Assembly: GCA_937894465.1 (NCBI GenBank)
Contig: CALCRE010000206.1
Location: 1 to 12,213 of the forward strand
Origin: an uncultured Clostridia bacterium
GTDB lineage: Bacteria; Bacillota; Clostridia; JAAYHZ01
Length of the DNA: 12,213 nt
Reading direction: 5' to 3'
Shown: positions 7,318 through 12,213 of the stretch, piece after piece
How positions within the stretch are numbered: position 1 is the stretch's first letter
How the letters are laid out: each line of letters starts with the position of its first letter
The notes under the pieces: generated by a model
Databases searched by the model: none
Told to the model about the DNA's origin: nothing
What the model saw: only the letters and a program-made list of their open reading frames with translations
Made by a program: the position numbers and the translations under genes

Positions 7318-9246
7318 GTGAGTAAAGATGTAAAAATTATCGTTTGCGATCCGTGTCAAACTGTTGAGTATGCTGCGTCCGAACTTGCCAAGTATTTGGA
7401 GATCATGTCCGGCGATGACGATGTTGCAACGATTATCAATGACCGTAACGACAAAGAAGGAATCGCATTAGGACTGTTCAAGGATTTCGGAATATCAGAT
7501 GACTTTTTGGATGATCCGGCACTGGATGATGCAATCGATATCAATATCCAAGCTTCCGTAGGAACTATTGCAGGATCCAACCCCCGTAGTGTTTTAACAG
7601 GGGTGTACCGTTTTCTGGAGTCTGTAGGTTGCAGATGGCTCAGACCGGGTAAAGACGGTGACGTCGTTCCTACAAGGAATGTTTTCGACTTGAGCGTTCT
7701 TCTTCAAGAAAAAGCTTCCTACAGACATCGAGGCATGTGCATCGAAGGCTCTGTGAGCTTGGAAAACATGTTAGACAGCGTGGAATGGGCACCGAAGGCA
7801 GGCTTAAACACCTATATGCTCGAATGGGAGAATCCATATGAGTATTTTAATAAATGGTATTCCCACAGTAGAAACCCGTTTAAAAATCCGGAGCCGAGAT
7901 CCTTGGCTGAATGCCGTGCATACAAAACCACAACAACGGTGGAAATCAAAAGAAGAGGCATGAGTTTCCATGACATGGGGCACGGTTGGACGGCTAAAGC
8001 GTTAGGGCTGCCTACCGATTTGGTTTATCCATGGGATCGTTTTTATACACTTACAGAAAAAACGCAAGAGAAAATGGACAAGTGGCTGGCAATGATGGAC
8101 GGGAAAAGAGCCGTTGTACATAATGCTCCCATGAACAGTAATTTATGTTACGGACAACAGGAAGTGCAAGACCGGATTGTCCATGATATGTTAGCATACT
8201 GTAAAGCTCATCCGGAAGTTGACTTTCTACATTTATGGTTGGCGGACAGTTGGAACTCCCAATGTGAATGCGATTTATGCAAGGACACCACACCTTCGGA
8301 CTTTATGGTGATGATGTGTAACCGGTTGGACGAGTTAATGAATCAAGCAGGTTTGGATACCAAAATCGTTTTCATTTCCTATGTGGATACCATCTGGCCT
8401 CCTCTTAAGGAAACCATCCATAACACCGACAGATTCCTGTTATTGTTTGCCCCCATATCCAGAACATACAGCCAATCCTACGATCCGGATACCGAAGGGG
8501 TGTATCTTGCACCTTATGTGAGAAATAAACTGCCCAAACCTAAGAATGTCAAGGAGAACATCGGTTACTTAAAACAATGGTTCGAAGGCTTTAAAGGGAA
8601 CAGCTTATGTTTTGAGTATCATTTCTGGAGAGATAATTATAAAGATCCGGGCTATTATGAAATGGCTAAAATATTGAGTCAAGATATTAAGAACTTACGT
8701 GCATTAGGCTTAAACGGCATCATTGAGGATCAAACCCAAAGAGCCTATTTCCCCACAGGTTTCCCCATGTATTTATATGGAAAGACTTTATGGGATGAAT
8801 CTGCAGATTTCGATTCTTTAGCTCGGGAATATTTCAAAGGCTCATTTGGCGAGGATTGGGAAGCTTGTCTTAGTTATTTGGCAAAAGTATCCCGCTTGTT
8901 TGACCCGGTATATTTAAGAGGGGAAAAAGATGAATCGGCTCACAAGGATGCAGTAGTCAAGATGAGACAAATACCCCTTTTGGTGAACGAGTTTAAAAAA
9001 GTTATTGAAAGAAATATTGGCCATGAAAATAAAGCCGTGGCATTATCCTGGAAATATCTATTATATCACAGCGAATTAATATCCACTCTTTCATATGCAT
9101 TGAAAGCAAGAGCGGAAGGAGATATGAAAGTTGCCAAAGAATATTGGGAAATGACCTATCGGTTTGCATTTGCCCACGAAGACTTTTTGCAACCGGTTTT
9201 TGACATCAATGATTTTACCCGGTTTACAAGCTTATTGTTCAAATAA
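7318..9246 (+). CDS. DUF4838 domain-containing protein (glycosidase-like)
   Basis: 642 aa, GTG start, no signal peptide or membrane helix, so cytoplasmic. The N-terminal part (about 1-125) resembles the accessory domain preceding GH20/GH67-type barrels: an A-A-S-E-L-A-K-Y-L-E helix and the segment L-T-G-V-Y-R-F-L-E-S-V-G-C-R-W-L-R-P-G, both typical of DUF4838 (PF16126) proteins. The middle is barrel-like: R-H-R-G-M near 137, H-D-M-G-H-G-W near 219-225, then L-W-L-A-D-S-W followed by a C316-E-C318-D-L-C321 cluster that may bind metal or be structural. The C-terminal third is mostly helical. Members are predicted sugar hydrolases but the reaction is not established, and I cannot point to catalytic acids. 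As first gene of an operon with a DUF4432 epimerase-like protein and a galactonate dehydratase, it probably acts on an imported glycoside or uronide; that is inference. Confidence 0.8.
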   Translation: MSKDVKIIVCDPCQTVEYAASELAKYLEIMSGDDDVATIINDRNDKEGIALGLFKDFGISDDFLDDPALDDAIDINIQASVGTIAGSNPRSVLTGVYRFLESVGCRWLRPGKDGDVVPTRNVFDLSVLLQEKASYRHRGMCIEGSVSLENMLDSVEWAPKAGLNTYMLEWENPYEYFNKWYSHSRNPFKNPEPRSLAECRAYKTTTTVEIKRRGMSFHDMGHGWTAKALGLPTDLVYPWDRFYTLTEKTQEKMDKWLAMMDGKRAVVHNAPMNSNLCYGQQEVQDRIVHDMLAYCKAHPEVDFLHLWLADSWNSQCECDLCKDTTPSDFMVMMCNRLDELMNQAGLDTKIVFISYVDTIWPPLKETIHNTDRFLLLFAPISRTYSQSYDPDTEGVYLAPYVRNKLPKPKNVKENIGYLKQWFEGFKGNSLCFEYHFWRDNYKDPGYYEMAKILSQDIKNLRALGLNGIIEDQTQRAYFPTGFPMYLYGKTLWDESADFDSLAREYFKGSFGEDWEACLSYLAKVSRLFDPVYLRGEKDESAHKDAVVKMRQIPLLVNEFKKVIERNIGHENKAVALSWKYLLYHSELISTLSYALKARAEGDMKVAKEYWEMTYRFAFAHEDFLQPVFDINDFTRFTSLLFK

Positions 9247-9260
9247 ATGAAAATTAATTC

Positions 9261-9266
9261 GGGAGG
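9261..9266 (+). promoter_or_regulatory. Ribosome binding site deciding the DUF4432 start
   Basis: GGGAGG sits 7 bases before the ATG at 9274. The ATG at 9247, which directly abuts the previous stop codon, has no ribosome binding site, so 9274 is preferred. Confidence 0.75.
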
Positions 9267-9273
9267 ATCTGAA

Positions 9274-10368
9274 ATGGACATATTCGGGAAAAAATATTCA
9301 AAAGAACAGATAGAACATTATGTCGGTCGAATCGGACAAGTGGCGGGTAGCCGCCACTACCGGCTGACCGGTGGCAAATCAGAGGGAGTCCGTGCCGTGG
9401 ATGTGAATGCCGGGAACGGTTTTAAGTTTACCATTCTACCGGATCGGTGCATGGATATATCGTTATGTACCTATAAGGGGGTGAATTTAGTATACCAAGG
9501 GGAAACCGGAGAAGTGCACCCTTCCTATTACACCGGTGTGGGAAACGATTGGATGAAGGGCTTTTTTGCCGGGTTGGTCACCACATGCGGATTGCAAAAC
9601 CTATCCGGTTTTTGTGTGGATGAAGGGGAGCCTTACGGCACCCATGGTGATATTTCTTATGTGCCGGCACAAGAGTTTAAGGACTTGTCCCGTTGGGAAG
9701 GTGACGAGTATATCCTTGAATTCGAAGGGGTCATGGAAGAGTCGGTTTTCTTTGGATCAAAATTGATTTTAAGAAGGAATATCAAAAGTGTGGCAGGGGA
9801 ACGTAAACTCATCATCACCGACAAAGTGGAAAATGCCGGTATGAAAAAGACGCCTTTTGTAATTTTGTATCATATCAATGCCGGGTTCCCATTGCTGGAC
9901 GAACATACCCGCTTGGTACTTACATCAAAAAAGGTTTGGGGATACGACCAAAAGTCCGAAGAAAATATTGATCAGCATCAAGCATTTGATTCACCACAAC
10001 AAGAATTTCCGGAAGAAAACTTTCTCCATACCATGGTTTCAGATGAGTCCGGACGATACCATGCAGGAATTCTCAATCCTCATTTAGAGCAAGGATTAGG
10101 CATGTATATATCAGCTAACACAAATGCACTGCCCTATATATCCCAATGGAAATCCGCGGCAAACAAGGAATATGTATTGGCTATCGAGCCTGTCAACACC
10201 AAAGTGGCAAACCGGGTTCAGCTCAGGGAAGAAGGAATTCTACCTTATTTGAATCCCGGGGAAGAAAAGGAAATGGTCGTGGAAATAGGGGTGCTAGAAG
10301 GAGCCCAACAGCTTTTGGCTTTTGAAAACAAAGTTAATTGCATATTGGAAGGAAAAGCAAGGAAATGA
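9274..10368 (+). CDS. DUF4432 family aldose 1-epimerase-like protein
   Basis: 364 aa from the ATG served by GGGAGG at 9261-9266; an in-frame ATG 27 bases earlier has no such site. Cytoplasmic, no signal peptide. The fold family is galactose mutarotase-like (DUF4432, PF14486). Visible landmarks are F-T-I-L-P-D-R-C-M-D-I near the N terminus, F-F-A-G-L-V-T-T-C-G-L-Q-N, H124-G-D-I-S, H200-I-N-A-G-F-P-L-L-D and A-I-E305-P-V-N. The histidines and glutamate fall where mutarotase-type enzymes place acid-base residues. The reaction is unproven: sugar anomer interconversion or sugar-acid handling are both possible. It starts 27 bases after the DUF4838 stop, and its TGA overlaps the next gene's ATG (ATGA at 10365-10368), so translation of the two is probably coupled. 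Confidence 0.85.
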   Translation: MDIFGKKYSKEQIEHYVGRIGQVAGSRHYRLTGGKSEGVRAVDVNAGNGFKFTILPDRCMDISLCTYKGVNLVYQGETGEVHPSYYTGVGNDWMKGFFAGLVTTCGLQNLSGFCVDEGEPYGTHGDISYVPAQEFKDLSRWEGDEYILEFEGVMEESVFFGSKLILRRNIKSVAGERKLIITDKVENAGMKKTPFVILYHINAGFPLLDEHTRLVLTSKKVWGYDQKSEENIDQHQAFDSPQQEFPEENFLHTMVSDESGRYHAGILNPHLEQGLGMYISANTNALPYISQWKSAANKEYVLAIEPVNTKVANRVQLREEGILPYLNPGEEKEMVVEIGVLEGAQQLLAFENKVNCILEGKARK

Positions 10369-10682
10369 GTCAACCTTCAACATTTAGCCAAAGAGTATAT
10401 GAAGCGGTTAAGAGAATTCCCAAAGGATCTGTGTCTACTTACAAAAGGATTGCCATATTGGCGGGAAGCCCCAATGCAAGCCGTGCGGTGGGCAATATTC
10501 TGCATCAAAATCCTTTTCCGGGGGAAATACCTTGTCACAGAGTGGTGTCTTCTTCCGGTAGGCTGACAGCCGCTTTTGCATTCGGTGGGTTGGATGCGCA
10601 TAAGGAAATGCTTTTGAGGGAAAACATAGAAGTGTATGGAAACAAGGTGAATTTAAATAAGTACCTATATCGTGGAGAATGA
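10365..10682 (+). CDS. MGMT-family one-domain DNA alkyl-repair-like protein
   Basis: 105 aa, equal to the C-terminal DNA-binding/active-site domain of O6-methylguanine-DNA methyltransferase without the N-terminal domain. The acceptor motif P56-C57-H58-R59-V60-V61 is intact. The DNA-binding helix S-R40-A-V-G, the Tyr26 equivalent, N49-P and G-L-D-A-H-K-E81 also match MGMT, so the Cys/His/Asn/Glu relay looks complete. This differs from alkyltransferase-like proteins in which Cys is replaced by Trp or Ala. The loop after the motif (G-R-L-T-A-A-F-A-F-G-G) departs from the usual substrate-pocket sequence. ATG is chosen because it forms a 4-base ATGA overlap with the previous gene and follows GGAAGG at 10347-10352; a TTG 27 bases upstream is unlikely. 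Its place inside a sugar-acid operon is unusual. It could transfer alkyl groups or only bind and flag lesions. Confidence 0.85.
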   Translation: MSQPSTFSQRVYEAVKRIPKGSVSTYKRIAILAGSPNASRAVGNILHQNPFPGEIPCHRVVSSSGRLTAAFAFGGLDAHKEMLLRENIEVYGNKVNLNKYLYRGE

Positions 10683-10692
10683 AGGTGAGCTA

Positions 10693-11343
10693 ATGAGAAT
10701 AGAAGAAGCGATCAGGAAATACAAAGTGATATGCATTATTAGAAATGCAATGACTACTAAGCTTGTTGAAGCGGTAGATGTAATGGCACAAGCAGGCATT
10801 CGATTGTTTGAAGTAACCTTGAATCAAAAGGATGGTGAATCCATCAAAGAAAGTGTTCAACAAATCGACCTTCTTAACAAGACATTTGGAAATAATATTT
10901 TTCTAGGGGCAGGAACGGTGATGAAACCCGAACAGGTGGATATGGTACATGAAGTGGGTGCCCGGTACATCATATCTCCCGATACATCGGAAAAGGTCAT
11001 CAAGCAAACATTGAAAAGAAATCTTGTGTCTATTCCCGGAGCTTTTACACCTACTGAAATTGCATTCGCATACCAATGCGGTGCACACATGGTAAAACTT
11101 TTTCCTGCCGGGGTTTTAGGTCTAAAATATATCAAGGATTTAAAAGGGCCGTTAGGTCACATACCCTTGCTTGCTGTAGGTGGTGTGGATTCCGGTAATA
11201 TTAAAGCCTTTTTGGATGCCGGTGTTTTGGGAGTGGGGATCGGGAGTTCTTTGGCCAATCCTATTGTGATCAATAACGGTCAATGGGATGTGTTAAAAGC
11301 CAATGCTAAAATTTATGCTGATGTTGCAAGGTTAGCCGATTAG
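10693..11343 (+). CDS. KDPG/KDPGal-type class I aldolase (eda/dgoA family)
   Basis: 216 aa, cytoplasmic. This family (bifunctional 4-hydroxy-2-oxoglutarate / 2-dehydro-3-deoxy-phosphogluconate or -6-phosphogalactonate aldolase) splits a 2-keto-3-deoxy-6-phospho sugar acid into pyruvate and glyceraldehyde-3-phosphate. Hallmarks are R17 in I-I-R-N, catalytic E40 in F-E-V-T, G-A-G-T-V-x-K-P-E-Q-V-D, P-G-A-F-T-P-T-E, Schiff-base K135 in V-K-L-F-P-A, and phosphate-site glycines A-V-G-G-V and G-I-G-S-S-L. Length is normal. The ATG is preferred over a GTG at 10672, inside the upstream gene, because AAGGTGAG (10682-10689) precedes it. It lies 10 bases after the MGMT-family stop and 24 before the dehydratase start. 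The neighbouring galactonate dehydratase points to 2-keto-3-deoxy-6-phosphogalactonate as substrate (DgoA role), but sequence alone does not separate this from Eda. Confidence 0.9.
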   Translation: MRIEEAIRKYKVICIIRNAMTTKLVEAVDVMAQAGIRLFEVTLNQKDGESIKESVQQIDLLNKTFGNNIFLGAGTVMKPEQVDMVHEVGARYIISPDTSEKVIKQTLKRNLVSIPGAFTPTEIAFAYQCGAHMVKLFPAGVLGLKYIKDLKGPLGHIPLLAVGGVDSGNIKAFLDAGVLGVGIGSSLANPIVINNGQWDVLKANAKIYADVARLAD

Positions 11344-11353
11344 ACGAATGTTT

Positions 11354-11360
11354 GAGGAGG
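11354..11360 (+). promoter_or_regulatory. Ribosome binding site deciding a TTG start
   Basis: GAGGAGG lies 7 bases before the TTG at 11368. From this TTG, the metal ligands of galactonate dehydratase fall at residues 183, 209 and 235, the numbering of the E. coli enzyme, which independently supports the start. Confidence 0.8.
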
Positions 11361-11367
11361 TTGTTGC

Positions 11368-12213
11368 TTGAAGATTATAAAGATGACGACATACAAGGTG
11401 CCACCGAGATGGTTGTTCTTGAAAATTGAAACTCAATCAGGTTACGTAGGTTGGGGTGAGCCTGTCGTGGAAGGACGCGCCGACACAGTAGAGGCATGTG
11501 TTCATGAATTAAAGGAATATGTGATTGGAAGGTCTGCCAATGATATAGAAGACATTTGGCAAGTGCTATATCGAGGCGGGTTCTACAGAGGAGGCCCGGT
11601 GCTCACGAGTGCACTCTCCGGCATTGACCAGGCATTGTGGGATATTAAAGGCAAGTATTACAACATGCCGGTTTATGAGATGCTAGGCGGCAAGGTACGG
11701 GATAAGATGCGGGTATATCGCTGGATAGGAGGAGACCGACCGGACAATGTGGCACAAGAGGCCCAAAAAGCATACCAAGAAGGTTACACCGCCATTAAAA
11801 TGAACGGTACCGACAATACCGAATGGATTGATACTTTTGATAAAATCAACGGTTGTGTGGAAAGAGTGGCGGCCATTCGAGACACACTGGGCACCAAAAT
11901 GGATATCGCAGTGGATTTTCACGGACGAATTCACAAAGCCATGGCTCGTGTTTTAATGAAGGAGCTCGAGCCCTATAAGCTGATGTTTATAGAAGAGCCG
12001 GTGCTGATTGAAAATTACGAAGCATTTAAGGATTTGAGAAACCATACCGTCACACCTATTGCCACGGGAGAACGTAATTTTACAAGATGGGATTTTAAAA
12101 AAATGTTGCAAGACGGGTATGTTGATATAATCCAACCGGATTTAAGCCATGCCGGCGGTATATCTGAAGTCAGAAAAATAGCCGCCATGGCAGAAGCTTA
12201 TGATGTAGCGTTA
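11368..12213 (+). CDS. dgoD: D-galactonate dehydratase, 3'-truncated by window edge
   Basis: The first 282 codons of an enolase-superfamily (mandelate racemase/muconate lactonizing) enzyme; the family is about 382 aa, so roughly 100 residues lie beyond the window. DgoD dehydrates D-galactonate to 2-keto-3-deoxy-D-galactonate. It is collinear with E. coli DgoD as I remember that sequence: M-K-I-x-K-x-T-T-Y, P-P-R-W, G-W-G-E-P-V-x-E-G-R-A near 28-38, F-Y-R-G-G-P near 72-77, I-D-Q-A-L-W-D-I-K-G-K, and A-x-G-E-R. Metal ligands D183, E209 and E235 and the base H185 (D-F-H-G-R) are present at identical positions. The second catalytic His (285 in E. coli) falls just past the edge. The TTG start follows GAGGAGG. 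The aldolase-then-dehydratase order matches the E. coli dgo operon. A related hexonate as substrate remains possible. Confidence 0.92.
   Translation, partial: MKIIKMTTYKVPPRWLFLKIETQSGYVGWGEPVVEGRADTVEACVHELKEYVIGRSANDIEDIWQVLYRGGFYRGGPVLTSALSGIDQALWDIKGKYYNMPVYEMLGGKVRDKMRVYRWIGGDRPDNVAQEAQKAYQEGYTAIKMNGTDNTEWIDTFDKINGCVERVAAIRDTLGTKMDIAVDFHGRIHKAMARVLMKELEPYKLMFIEEPVLIENYEAFKDLRNHTVTPIATGERNFTRWDFKKMLQDGYVDIIQPDLSHAGGISEVRKIAAMAEAYDVAL

Noticed and set aside
9247..9273. Upstream ATG start for the DUF4432 gene
   Set aside because: It abuts the previous stop codon and lacks a ribosome binding site, while the ATG at 9274 has GGGAGG at ideal spacing and begins the conserved region.
10338..10364. 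TTG start for the MGMT-family gene
   Set aside because: It would add nine unconserved residues overlapping the upstream gene; the ATG in the ATGA overlap is the standard coupled start.
10672..10692. GTG start for the aldolase inside the MGMT-family gene
   Set aside because: Family members begin a few residues before the first helix, as given by the ATG at 10693, which has AAGGTGAG just upstream.

Overview
The window looks like a chromosomal segment of a low-to-moderate GC Gram-positive bacterium, most likely Bacillota and perhaps Clostridia. Reasons: strong purine-rich ribosome binding sites (GAGGAGG, GGGAGG, AGGTGA), ATG/GTG/TTG starts, TGA used as a real stop (standard code 11), consensus housekeeping-sigma promoters, and Firmicutes-type families (YhfC, DUF4097). 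No rRNA, tRNA, CRISPR array, insertion sequence, phage gene or attachment site was seen. Genus cannot be assigned from the sequence alone.

Region 1 (27-7120) is a cell-envelope block. A membrane-anchored DUF4097 putative adhesin (minus strand) diverges from a YhfC-family glutamic-type intramembrane protease (plus strand) across a 178-base region with a promoter for each direction. The protease is followed after 142 bases by a very large (1681 aa) membrane-anchored alpha-2-macroglobulin-like protein. This protein has no cysteine and a degenerate thioester site, so it cannot trap proteases covalently. A hairpin terminator at 7154-7188 closes the block.

Region 2 (7318-12213, open at the right edge) is a tightly spaced sugar-acid catabolism operon read on the plus strand. 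Its genes are a cytoplasmic DUF4838 protein (glycosidase-like), a DUF4432 aldose-1-epimerase-like protein, a one-domain MGMT-family protein with an intact PCHR site, a KDPG/KDPGal-type aldolase, and a D-galactonate dehydratase (DgoD) truncated by the window edge. Gaps run from a 4-base ATGA overlap to 27 bases, which suggests one transcript and translational coupling.

A reasonable pathway reading is as follows. The DUF4838 and DUF4432 proteins process an imported glycoside or its released sugar. DgoD dehydrates a hexonate to a 2-keto-3-deoxy acid, and the aldolase splits the phosphorylated form into pyruvate and glyceraldehyde-3-phosphate. The 2-keto-3-deoxy-sugar-acid kinase, sugar dehydrogenase, transporter and regulator this needs are not in the window and may lie downstream. 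The MGMT-family gene inside this operon is the clearest contextual oddity. The cysteine-free macroglobulin beside an intramembrane protease is the most distinctive protein-level feature.
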